Source: [Clostridium] saccharolyticum WM1 (GTDB taxonomy: Bacteria > Bacillota > Clostridia > Lachnospirales > Lachnospiraceae). Taken from it: 64,000 bases of DNA. Where the stretch lies: NCBI RefSeq assembly GCF_000144625.1, contig NC_014376.1, positions 2,294,001 to 2,358,000 of the forward strand, written 5' to 3'. The position numbers and the translations under genes are program-made. Numbering within the stretch: position 1 is the stretch's first letter; every line of letters begins with the position of its first letter. This document shows positions 45,293 to 51,781 of the stretch, piece after piece. The notes under the pieces were generated by a model that saw only the letters and a program-made list of their open reading frames with translations, made no database searches and was not told the DNA's origin.

Positions 45293-45454
45293 ATGAATAT
45301 GATCGTACATCAACCAAAAACCGAAGAAGGCAGGAAAGAATTAGAAAAAAAAGCCGCCTGCCTCCATAGCCATGCCGTCCTTCAATATTTACAGCAGCTT
45401 TCCTGCCCTACGGATCAAAAACAGGCTCTTATAGAGGAGCTTCACACAAGCTGA
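45293..45454 (+). CDS. Small uncharacterised protein divergent from the recombinase
   Basis: 53 residues from ATG 45293; an 80-residue form from ATG 45212 is also open but begins before the predicted promoter start. The sequence is hydrophilic with a compact look: V-H-Q-P-K-T-E-E-G-R-K-E-L, then H-S-H-A-V-L-Q-Y-L-Q-Q-L-S-C-P-T-D-Q-K-Q-A-L. It is the only gene of the element on this strand, and its 3' end overlaps the large-subunit gene by 13 bases. I do not recognise a family with certainty. The position beside the recombinase suggests a directionality or accessory factor, which is speculation. Confidence 0.5.
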   Translation: MNMIVHQPKTEEGRKELEKKAACLHSHAVLQYLQQLSCPTDQKQALIEELHTS

Positions 45455-46818
45455 ATTGTATTCCTATGCTTCCCGCCGGAAAAAACATGTGTGGCACAGG
45501 ATACGCAGGGGTCAAAGGAACGTATGATCCTTCCGATTTCCACAGGTGCTTCCAGTTGATTGACAGGCGCTCCTATGAGTGCCTGCTCTCCGGTTCCCTT
45601 CATCCCGTTTGATTGGGTTGATAAATTCCATGCAGACGGCGTTATGATCTGATAAAAAGCGATTGTCCTGTTTTCAATATAGAGCCAGTGGCCAAGAGCT
45701 CCCCGTGTCGTATCTACCAGTCCCTTTCCCGATGATTGCAATGGAATCTCATACTCCTCCTGCATAGGCACTCCGGGAATCAGGTTGTCGATGAGCGTTT
45801 GCATGATTTCCACAATCTTTTTGGCTTCCAACACTCTCGCAATGGTCCGGTCCATGGCTGATATCCCGTTTCCATACTCGCCGGAAAGCCACTGCCTTGC
45901 AAGTGGTCCTACCTCGTAAGGGATATTGTCATATCTCGGCGCCTTAACCCAGGAATATGCCTGGGGTTTGTTTCTGTCAGGTTCATCATTTTCATTAAAC
46001 CAGGCATACTCATCTTCCTGAGACAGGAGGCCAGGATCAAAGGAGCTGGTTTTTCCTTGTGAGTAAACAAGTGGATTCACATAGAGGGTTCCTAAATCCT
46101 TATAATTGTTAAAACACCCGTAACTCAACAGGTTTCCATAGCCTCCCCCCATATGGTAATACTCCGGGTAATAAGTACCTATGGTGTACACATCGGGGAT
46201 CATCTTTTCTGTAATAAACTGCCCTATGCCATATAGAATGGATTTTATGCTGATGATCTTATCTGCCGAAATGGGTGATGTGATTCCTCCGATAAATACT
46301 CCGTGGTTATGAGGTGCTTTTCCTCCCAGGATGGCTAACATCTGATGGGAATTCCGGCTGAACTCCAGGGAATCAAAGTAATCCTTTACCATTTTATCAT
46401 TAATATCCTTGGGAAGCCTGAAATCATCATGCTCCCTTTTAAACAGGGGATAGTCTTCCGGAAGCTTTACATAGTCCGGAAGGGTAAGCTGATAAAAATG
46501 CCTTAAGTGGTTTTGCAGAAATTCACAAGCATGAAGGAGATCTCTGAGATACCTTCCCTGCTCAGAAGGAACAATGTTCAGTGCTTCTTCCAGGGCAAGC
46601 GCTGAAGCCATGGAATGAGCGGTGGAACATATCCCGCAAATGCGCTGTGTAAAATAGACCGCATCAAACGGGCTTCTTCCCTGGAGCATTTTTTCAAATC
46701 CCCGAAACATCATACCTTTCGTTCTCGCATCCACAATGGATTGGTTCTCAATGTCTGCATCAATTTCCATGTATCCATTAATACGGGTAATGGGATTTAT
46801 GGTTACTCTTTCAGCCAT
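45442..46818 (-). CDS. [NiFe]-hydrogenase large (catalytic) subunit
   Basis: 458 residues. The N-terminal I-N-P-I-T-R-I-N-G-Y-M-E-I-D is the usual beginning of group 1-like large subunits. L1 nickel motif R-I-C-G-I-C-S-T-A-H and L2 motif D-P-C-V-S-C-A-T-H supply the four cysteine ligands. The tail V-F-S-G-G-K-H-R-N-T-I-Q-L-V after the last His is the peptide removed by the maturation protease, so the subunit is a complete precursor. Start ATG 46818 after GAGGAGTAGG; the longer frame to 46890 overlaps the small-subunit gene. The small-subunit stop is two bases upstream. Confidence 0.95.
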   Translation of the reverse strand: MAERVTINPITRINGYMEIDADIENQSIVDARTKGMMFRGFEKMLQGRSPFDAVYFTQRICGICSTAHSMASALALEEALNIVPSEQGRYLRDLLHACEFLQNHLRHFYQLTLPDYVKLPEDYPLFKREHDDFRLPKDINDKMVKDYFDSLEFSRNSHQMLAILGGKAPHNHGVFIGGITSPISADKIISIKSILYGIGQFITEKMIPDVYTIGTYYPEYYHMGGGYGNLLSYGCFNNYKDLGTLYVNPLVYSQGKTSSFDPGLLSQEDEYAWFNENDEPDRNKPQAYSWVKAPRYDNIPYEVGPLARQWLSGEYGNGISAMDRTIARVLEAKKIVEIMQTLIDNLIPGVPMQEEYEIPLQSSGKGLVDTTRGALGHWLYIENRTIAFYQIITPSAWNLSTQSNGMKGTGEQALIGAPVNQLEAPVEIGRIIRSFDPCVSCATHVFSGGKHRNTIQLV

Positions 46819-46820
46819 GC

Positions 46821-47723
46821 CTACTCCTCTCTCATGGTATCGTAAATAATAAACGGCTCCATGGCATCTGGAAATCCGAACTGGGCACATCCAATACAGG
46901 GAGAATCATCACCAACCGGCCAGTTGACATGCCCGTTCCACTGGCGTATGGGGCAATCGATCTGAGTGACCGGCCCTTTACAGCCCATCATGAACATACA
47001 GGTTTCTTCCCCAAGGGAAGAGGCAAATATACCATTGTCGTAATAAGACCTCCTGGGGCATCTGTCATGTATGGTGGTACTGTAAAACATCAGAGGGCGG
47101 TCCCTGCTGTCAAGAGGGGGCTCTCCATACAATATCAGATAGGCCAGAGTCCCCATAAACCAGTCCGGATGACAGGGACATCCTGTCAGCTTGATCACCT
47201 TCCGCCCTAATACCTCCTGAATCCCCACACATTGTGTAGGGTTGGGCCTGGCTGCAGACACTCCCCCGTGAGAAGCGCAGGCTCCCACAGCAATCACATG
47301 GGCTGCACGTTCTCCCAGTCTTGTAATGGCTTCCAATCCCGTAATTTCCCTGCCGTTATGCCTGCCTACGGTCTGGTAGGAACCGTTGTCTTTTAATGAT
47401 ACCGCGCCTTCCGCGGCCAGGATATAATCGCTGCCTATGATGCCAAACAACTGGTCCATGGCATCATTTCCTTCAGAAGCTACGAGGGTGTTGCTGTAAA
47501 TGAAATTAGTCATTTGAGTCAACAGATACTGAAAGTCCGGATTTTGGCCATCAAGAAGGGAAATGGTATTACCTGTACATCCGTTTAATTCAAGCCAGAC
47601 CAGGTTCTGCTTTGGCCGTACATGATTGGCAATATCGTTCTTTACCCTGTTCACAAGGCTTTCCGTTGTTTTTAACTTACTTTCCTGATAAGGACATTTA
47701 AAGCTTTCACAACCCAAATTCAT
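46821..47723 (-). CDS. [NiFe]-hydrogenase small (iron-sulfur) subunit, no Tat signal
   Basis: About 300 residues from ATG 47723 (8 bases after the upstream stop). There is no twin-arginine signal, so the enzyme should be cytoplasmic. Proximal-cluster region L-N-G-C-T-G-N has Asn where most relatives have the second Cys of CxxC; V-G-A-C-A-S-H-G-G and L-T-G-C-P-C-H-P-D are present. The distal and medial sites are I-H-D-R-C-P, E-E-T-C-M-F-M-M-G-C-K-G-P, D-C-P-I-R-Q-W-N and D-S-P-C-I-G-C. No membrane anchor is present. The frame extends to 47858 but without a ribosome-binding site. Confidence 0.93.
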   Translation of the reverse strand: MNLGCESFKCPYQESKLKTTESLVNRVKNDIANHVRPKQNLVWLELNGCTGNTISLLDGQNPDFQYLLTQMTNFIYSNTLVASEGNDAMDQLFGIIGSDYILAAEGAVSLKDNGSYQTVGRHNGREITGLEAITRLGERAAHVIAVGACASHGGVSAARPNPTQCVGIQEVLGRKVIKLTGCPCHPDWFMGTLAYLILYGEPPLDSRDRPLMFYSTTIHDRCPRRSYYDNGIFASSLGEETCMFMMGCKGPVTQIDCPIRQWNGHVNWPVGDDSPCIGCAQFGFPDAMEPFIIYDTMREE

Positions 47724-47731
47724 CACCAGCT

Positions 47732-48208
47732 TTACACTAAAGTCAGATAGCCTACTACCGGCAATCTGGTTAAGACCATTGCTCCCGGATGACAGGTTTG
47801 AAATTCGTAGGTTAAATCTCTTCCGGGAAAAAGGCCGAAATGACTGTCCCCCATCCAAACGGAATTATTTGTAACATCATACACCACTCCGTTTACCGCA
47901 ACATAAGCAGGAGCCCCGTTCTTGCCGTCATATTGGGATAATTCATTCATAGTAAAGTATCTTGGGGGGTTGTTTTCTTCCTGGGTCTGACTTGCATAGA
48001 CGGCCTCATAGGGATTTTGGATTTCATCCATACTTAGCTGGTTTGACTGGGTGAAATACTTGATGTGGCTTTCCAGCATGACTACTTCACTGCTTAAATG
48101 ATCCAATACTGCTCCGCTGTCATGCTGACTGGAATAGAGCTTTTCAACATCTTCGTTTATTTGTCTTATGCTGTTTCCTACATAATCTAAAAACAAATTT
48201 AATTCCAT
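47732..48208 (-). CDS. Cytochrome-b5-like haem-binding domain protein
   Basis: 158 residues. Residues 1-75 are helical and charged; from about 83 a cytochrome-b5/steroid-binding-like fold follows: R-Y-F-T-M-N-E-L-S-Q-Y-D-G, A-Y-V-A-V-N-G-V-V-Y-D-V-T and the two candidate haem histidines in D-S-H-F-G-L and T-C-H-P-G-A. No signal peptide or anchor. Its place directly before the hydrogenase subunits suggests that it is the electron partner or a third subunit. Family identity is by pattern; haem binding is inferred. Confidence 0.8.
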   Translation of the reverse strand: MELNLFLDYVGNSIRQINEDVEKLYSSQHDSGAVLDHLSSEVVMLESHIKYFTQSNQLSMDEIQNPYEAVYASQTQEENNPPRYFTMNELSQYDGKNGAPAYVAVNGVVYDVTNNSVWMGDSHFGLFPGRDLTYEFQTCHPGAMVLTRLPVVGYLTLV

Positions 48209-48267
48209 ATATAACCTCCAAAATAATCAGAATTGTTGATATGCTGTACCGATGGTATAAGCCTCCC

Positions 48268-48525
48268 TTATTGAAATATTTCCCCATCAATTTCATCTAT
48301 CACCGCAGTAAGAGGCTCTATTTCCTGTCTTTGTACCTGAATGTTTGTCCAGTCCCCTACAAGGGAATTTTTTCGTTCAGTAAAATATTCCCGAATACTG
48401 GATTCACTTATATGACTGTGTGTATGTACCGTAATTGTCAGCTTTAAGATCTTTGCAATGGCGTTTTCATTGCATATATCAATGACTGACTCATATAAAT
48501 TCTGGTTCAAGAAAGTGTCATGCAT
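48268..48525 (-). CDS. HypA-like mini protein (hydrogenase nickel-chaperone N-domain)
   Basis: 85 residues. It starts M-H-D, matching the M-H-E nickel-binding start of HypA, and continues L-K-L-T-I-T-V-H-T-H-S-H-I-S-E-S-S-I-R-E-Y-F, like the HypA beta-sheet and helix. The four-cysteine zinc domain of HypA is absent, and full-length HypA has about 115 residues. It overlaps the protease gene by 8 bases. It may deliver nickel to this one hydrogenase or be a structural subunit derived from HypA. Confidence 0.55.
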   Translation of the reverse strand: MHDTFLNQNLYESVIDICNENAIAKILKLTITVHTHSHISESSIREYFTERKNSLVGDWTNIQVQRQEIEPLTAVIDEIDGEIFQ

Positions 48526-48979
48526 GAATGGTTTCCTCCCATAGGATTTTTTGAATTACATTTTCAATTTCCCTGCAGATTTGGGGCAGCTTATGATTCA
48601 GAACTGCACTGAGTTCATAACCGATACCGATTTCGGATATTTCAATTCCGATGAGATAGCCCTGAAATTGGACTCCGTACAGCTTCATGAGCTCTACCAT
48701 GCTCATATCATGCTGCATGGAAAACAAGGAAGGCTGCGAAATTACATCTTTAAGGCTGAAAAGATGAACTTTTCCAGGTTCTTCTCTTGGGGAAAGTGCG
48801 TCAAGTATCAATATAAAATCATCCTCATCCAGTAAATAAAAACAGTGTTGAAAATCGGTTTCTCCAATGATTACATGGACATCCTGTTGGGTCAGCCGGT
48901 CTTCCAGCATTTCGGCAGCTTTAATTGCTATAGCGTCATCCTTCATAAACCGGTTGCCGATAGCAACTAACTTCACCAT
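48518..48979 (-). CDS. Hydrogenase maturation protease (HyaD/HybD family)
   Basis: 153 residues. The N-terminal A-I-G-N-R-F-M-K-D-D-A-I matches the G-x-G-N-x-x-x-x-D-D family motif, with the nickel-sensing acid there, a second acid in I-L-D-A-L-S-P and His in S-M-Q-H-D-M-S. It cleaves the C-terminal peptide of the large subunit after nickel insertion. First gene of the hydrogenase operon; start after GGAAGGAGG. HypBCDEF are not in the element and must be encoded elsewhere. Confidence 0.9.
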   Translation of the reverse strand: MVKLVAIGNRFMKDDAIAIKAAEMLEDRLTQQDVHVIIGETDFQHCFYLLDEDDFILILDALSPREEPGKVHLFSLKDVISQPSLFSMQHDMSMVELMKLYGVQFQGYLIGIEISEIGIGYELSAVLNHKLPQICREIENVIQKILWEETIHA

Positions 48980-49014
48980 ATTCTTGCCTCCTTCCCTAAA
49001 TTTGTCATTTATCC

Positions 49015-49043
49015 ATATATATGTTGGACATAGTCAAATATTC
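49015..49043 (-). promoter_or_regulatory. Promoter region of the hydrogenase operon, sigma-E-like
   Basis: Minus strand GAATATT (49043-49037), 13 bases, CATATATAT (49023-49015). The first box fits the Bacillus sigma-E -35 (KMATATT) exactly and the second is close to CATACA-N-T. An overlapping sigma-A reading, TTGACT (49037-49032) with 17 bases to GGATAA (49014-49009), has a poorer -10. The boxes are 36 bases before the protease start. Confidence 0.4.
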
Positions 49044-49133
49044 TTTACCGGAACAAGATCAGAGTAAAAATCACAGTGTTTTTTCTTGCCAAAGGGACAG
49101 CCTGGTAAACATAAGAAAAAACAGCTAGTCAAA

Positions 49134-49170
49134 ACCGGTGTATGCCTGTTATATCAAGGCATACACCGGT
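49134..49170 (-). terminator. Hairpin just inside the sigK N-part end of the skin element
   Basis: Perfect 14-base arms ACCGGTGTATGCCT (49134-49147) and AGGCATACACCGGT (49157-49170). On the minus strand TTTT follows. It would stop transcripts that run through the truncated sigK into the hydrogenase operon, and is removed with the element. Confidence 0.65.
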
Positions 49171-49196
49171 TCCCTAATTTCTATGGTATGGAGCCG

Positions 49197-49478
49197 TCAT
49201 GATAGGATACCATTCTCCACACATTTGGCCGCATAAGTGGCCAGCCTGGAGCCTCTGTCCGGATGAAAGGTATTAACGGCTTTGATTAGTCCTATGGTCC
49301 CTACGGAAAGAAGGTCTTCCATATCATAATCCGTATTCTGATACTTTTTTGCCACATGTGCCACCAGGCGCATATTCCGCTCGATGAGTGTGGCTCTCGC
49401 CTCCCGATCCCCTTCCTGGTATCGTTCCAGACACTCTCGTTCTTCTCGCGCAGTTAAAGGTTTGGGAAAAGTCTTCAA
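49197..49478 (-). CDS. sigK: Sigma-K, N-terminal part (interrupted)
   Basis: 93 residues as it stands; 89 belong to SigK. Region 1.2/2 motifs are E-R-N-M-R-L-V-A-H-V-A-K-K-Y, D-M-E-D-L-L-S-V-G-T-I-G-L-I-K-A-V and R-L-A-T-Y-A-A-K-C-V-E-N, after which the reading runs into G-I-L-S and a stop from the element. The start is TTG 49478, six bases after AAGGTGG. The protein begins M-K-T-F-P-K-P-L-T, aligned with mature sigma-K, so no inhibitory pro-sequence is encoded, as in Clostridioides difficile. An in-frame TAA 27 bases upstream excludes a longer form. Confidence 0.93.
   Translation of the reverse strand: MKTFPKPLTAREERECLERYQEGDREARATLIERNMRLVAHVAKKYQNTDYDMEDLLSVGTIGLIKAVNTFHPDRGSRLATYAAKCVENGILS
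49203..49214 (-). other. Recombination core at the hydrogenase end of the skin element
   Basis: Minus strand 49214-49203 reads AATGGTATCCTA, within the last codons of the sigK N-part; an in-frame stop follows at 49199-49197. See the matching core at the recombinase end. Confidence 0.8.
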
Positions 49479-49648
49479 AGAAAGCCACCTTAAACTTACT
49501 TACTCTCATTTTATGCCGCCCCTCTCTCTAAAGTGCTTTTACAAGAAATATTGGCTGGTACTTATTTTCCCTCTCTACCGCAGAACAGGCAATCAAAGCG
49601 GGCTCAGCTCAGACGCCATGTACAGGATCGAACCCATCCGTCTTCGTA

Positions 49649-50827
49649 TCAATGGTGAAACAGGCGGACACCGGTAAAGGCCATAGCCATGCCGTATTTA
49701 TTGCAGGTTTCAATCACCTGGTCATCCCGGACCGAGCCTCCTGGCTGGGCCACATACCGTACACCGCTTTTATAAGCACGGTCTATGTTGTCACCGAAGG
49801 GGAAGAAGGCGTCAGAACCCAGAGAGACTCCTGTCAGCCTGTCCAGCCATGCACGCTTCTCTTCTCTCGTAAATACTGCAGGCTTCACCCTGAAGATATT
49901 TTCCCATCTGCCATCCGAAATTATATCCATAGAATCGTCTCCGATGTAGACATCAATGGCATTGTCTCTGTCCGCACGGCCAATTCCATCTACAAAGGGA
50001 AGTTCTAATACCTGAGGAGCCTGGCGCAAAAACCAGTTATCCGCCTTATTTCCTGCCAGTCTGGTACAGTGGATACGGGACTGCTGCCCCGCCCCGATGC
50101 CGATGGCCTGTCCGTCTTTTGCAAAGCAAACGGAGTTGGACTGAGTGTATTTTAAAGTAATAAGGGAAATGATCAGATCAATTTTTGCTGTTTGAGGAAT
50201 TTCCTTGTTCTCTGTGACTATATTTTTAAAAAGTCCTTCATCAATCCTCCCTTCATTTCTTCCCTGCTCAAAGATGATCCCATAAACCTGTTTTCTCTCA
50301 AGAAGCTCCGGCTCATACTCCGGATCAATCTGGATAATATTATAGCTTCCGTTCTTTTTGGATTTTAGAAGTTCCAAAGCTTCCGGTTCATATCCAGGAG
50401 CGATGACACCGTCAGACACTTCCCGCTTGATAATCCTGGCAGTATCTTTATCGCAGATATCAGAAAGGGAAATAAAATCCCCAAAGGAAGACATGCGGTC
50501 AGCACCTCTTGCTCTGGCATAAGCACAGGCCAGAGGAGAAAGACCTTCCATGTCCTCAACCCGGCAAATCCTTGCAAGCACCGGATCCAGCGGAAGTCCC
50601 ACAGCTGCTCCCGCCGGGGACACATGCTTAAAAGAAGCAGCTGCAGGAAGGCCGGTGGCTTCCTTCATTTCCTTTACCAGCTGCCAGCCATGAAAGGCAT
50701 CCAGGAAATTAATATATCCCGGACGGCCGCTTAAGACCTGAATGGGAAGCTCTTTTCCCTGGGGCATAAAAATCCTGGAAGGTTTCTGATTCGGGTTACA
50801 TCCATATTTTAATTCCAGCTCGTTCAT
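49649..50827 (-). CDS. purH: Stand-alone AICAR transformylase
   Basis: About 392 residues from ATG 50827 after AGGAG. It corresponds only to the C-terminal, formyl-transferring half of bifunctional PurH: L-K-Y-G-C-N-P-N-Q-K-P at the N-terminus, S-F-K-H-V-S-P-A-G-A with the catalytic Lys-His pair, Y-T-Q-S-N-S-V-C-F-A and D-A-F-F-P-F-G-D near the end. It converts AICAR (ZMP) and formyl-tetrahydrofolate to FAICAR. The ring-closing step is supplied by the separate PurO-type enzyme encoded immediately upstream. Confidence 0.92.
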   Translation of the reverse strand: MNELELKYGCNPNQKPSRIFMPQGKELPIQVLSGRPGYINFLDAFHGWQLVKEMKEATGLPAAASFKHVSPAGAAVGLPLDPVLARICRVEDMEGLSPLACAYARARGADRMSSFGDFISLSDICDKDTARIIKREVSDGVIAPGYEPEALELLKSKKNGSYNIIQIDPEYEPELLERKQVYGIIFEQGRNEGRIDEGLFKNIVTENKEIPQTAKIDLIISLITLKYTQSNSVCFAKDGQAIGIGAGQQSRIHCTRLAGNKADNWFLRQAPQVLELPFVDGIGRADRDNAIDVYIGDDSMDIISDGRWENIFRVKPAVFTREEKRAWLDRLTGVSLGSDAFFPFGDNIDRAYKSGVRYVAQPGGSVRDDQVIETCNKYGMAMAFTGVRLFHH

Positions 50828-50841
50828 CTTTTGTACTCCTG

Positions 50842-51555
50842 TCATTGATTTTTATTCACGATCCGGGTCTCATAATCTCCGGTTTCTATGTCAATATACC
50901 TTACAAAGAGAGAAATCTTATTATCCCCGTGCAGGCTTTCCCATATCATGGCAGTAAATTCATCCAGATCATCAAGGGCTGCCACCAGCTTCGGCTCCCC
51001 TTCAAAGCTTGGCAATGGAGTTCCATCATGCATATAGGTGTGAAGGAAATGAGCTTCACCTGCCGCCGGATTGTCATAAGCAAAGGTATAGCGGTTGCAG
51101 GAATCCGGATCCCCATGATTGCTCTTTATGAGAGACATGGCATAATTAAAACGTCCTCCCTCTATATGCATGATTCCGGAAATGCGTGGAGTGTAATTTG
51201 GATTGTCCGGCTCAAATTCCCTGCACCGCAAGGATTGCTCAAAGGTCAGCTGGATATCCATTCCCTCATAGATGGTGTCGGTCTGATCTCCGTTTGTGAC
51301 AATGGTTTTATTTCCCATGACCCGCACCGGGGCGTAAATAATAAGGCTTGGGTCCGTGACCTTGGAAGGGTCGAAGGCCTGGGTGCGGATACCTTCCCCG
51401 TCCTCTACAAAAACACGGTTGCGGCTGTTTTCGCTTCTCCCCATAATGAAATAAGCGGCAACCGCCTTTGTTCCATCCGGTGTTTTTCCCATTATAATGC
51501 CTCTTCCCGGATAGGAATTGCTCCTTAAATCGTCTTGCAAAGAAATCAAATTCAT
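50842..51555 (-). CDS. purO: IMP cyclohydrolase, archaeal PurO type
   Basis: About 237 residues from ATG 51555 (GGAGA nine bases before). S-Y-P-G-R-G-I-I-M-G and the R-N-R-V-F region fit the PurO family (PF07826, NTN-hydrolase-like fold), first known from methanogenic archaea and also found in Clostridia. It closes FAICAR to IMP. The ribosome-binding site of the transformylase gene overlaps its stop (AATCAATGACAGG), so the two steps are coupled. A ZTP riboswitch lies in the leader. Confidence 0.88.
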   Translation of the reverse strand: MNLISLQDDLRSNSYPGRGIIMGKTPDGTKAVAAYFIMGRSENSRNRVFVEDGEGIRTQAFDPSKVTDPSLIIYAPVRVMGNKTIVTNGDQTDTIYEGMDIQLTFEQSLRCREFEPDNPNYTPRISGIMHIEGGRFNYAMSLIKSNHGDPDSCNRYTFAYDNPAAGEAHFLHTYMHDGTPLPSFEGEPKLVAALDDLDEFTAMIWESLHGDNKISLFVRYIDIETGDYETRIVNKNQ

Positions 51556-51630
51556 GAGATCTGGTCTCCTTTCTGAATGAAAACAAATTGTTTTTGATTT
51601 ACAGGACATGGTTTTCTGCAAATCAAAAAA

Positions 51631-51662
51631 CCGCCTGGACATCCCTTAGGGTGCCCAGGCGG
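51631..51662 (-). terminator. Riboswitch expression-platform terminator
   Basis: CCGCCTGG (51655-51662 side) and CCAGGCGG (51631-51638 side) on the minus strand form the stem, followed by TTTTTT. Its 5' arm is the conserved CCGCCTGGGC of the ZTP aptamer, so ligand binding should prevent the hairpin. Confidence 0.85.
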
Positions 51663-51726
51663 CCGGCTTTTATTGTATCGTGCTCCCCGTGGTATTACTC
51701 CACTTATCCGCCAGTCGCACGTACCT
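51645..51726 (-). ncRNA. ZTP riboswitch (pfl motif)
   Basis: Minus strand blocks in order: GTGCGACTGGCGG, GGGGAGCACGA (closing P1) and GCCGG-CCGCCTGGGCA, the diagnostic 3' end of the pfl motif. It senses ZMP/ZTP, the AICAR compound consumed by the downstream transformylase. High ZMP should switch the operon on. Confidence 0.9.
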
Positions 51727-51734
51727 TATTTAAC

Positions 51735-51763
51735 ATCATATTATATTCTACAAAAAAATGCAA
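51735..51763 (-). promoter_or_regulatory. Promoter of the ZTP riboswitch-purO-purH transcript
   Basis: Minus strand TTGCAT (51763-51758), 17 bases, TATGAT (51740-51735), placing the start just before the aptamer. Confidence 0.65.
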
Positions 51764-51781
51764 GTCTCTTTTGTAAATCAG

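Larger units (their letters stand above)
43500..49210 (-). mobile_element. skin-like element interrupting sigK, carrying a [NiFe]-hydrogenase operon
   Basis: 5,711 bases between two copies of AATG (minus strand 43503-43500 and 49214-49211) that lie in the same codon of the two sigK parts. Around the core both sides read AATG-NN-ATCCTA. Contents in order from the sigK N-part: hairpin, hydrogenase maturation protease, HypA-like protein, cytochrome-b5-like protein, hydrogenase small and large subunits, a divergent small gene and a large serine recombinase. Known skin elements sit at the same place in Bacillus subtilis and Clostridioides difficile and are excised in the mother cell. Phage-type structural genes are absent here. 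Confidence 0.92.

Noticed and set aside
47724..47858. 45-residue N-terminal extension of the hydrogenase small subunit
   Set aside because: It overlaps the cytochrome-b5-like gene, has no ribosome-binding site and does not resemble a Tat signal.
43500..49210. Element as a prophage remnant
   Set aside because: No structural, lysis or replication genes are seen; only a recombinase, one small gene and the hydrogenase operon.
49324..49509. 61-codon frame with good ATG as an alternative start for SigK
   Set aside because: It is in another frame than SigK and would need a frameshift; AAGGTGG-TTG in the SigK frame explains initiation.
50845..51528. 227-codon rightward frame
   Set aside because: Antisense to purO, which has family motifs, a ribosome-binding site and a riboswitch.
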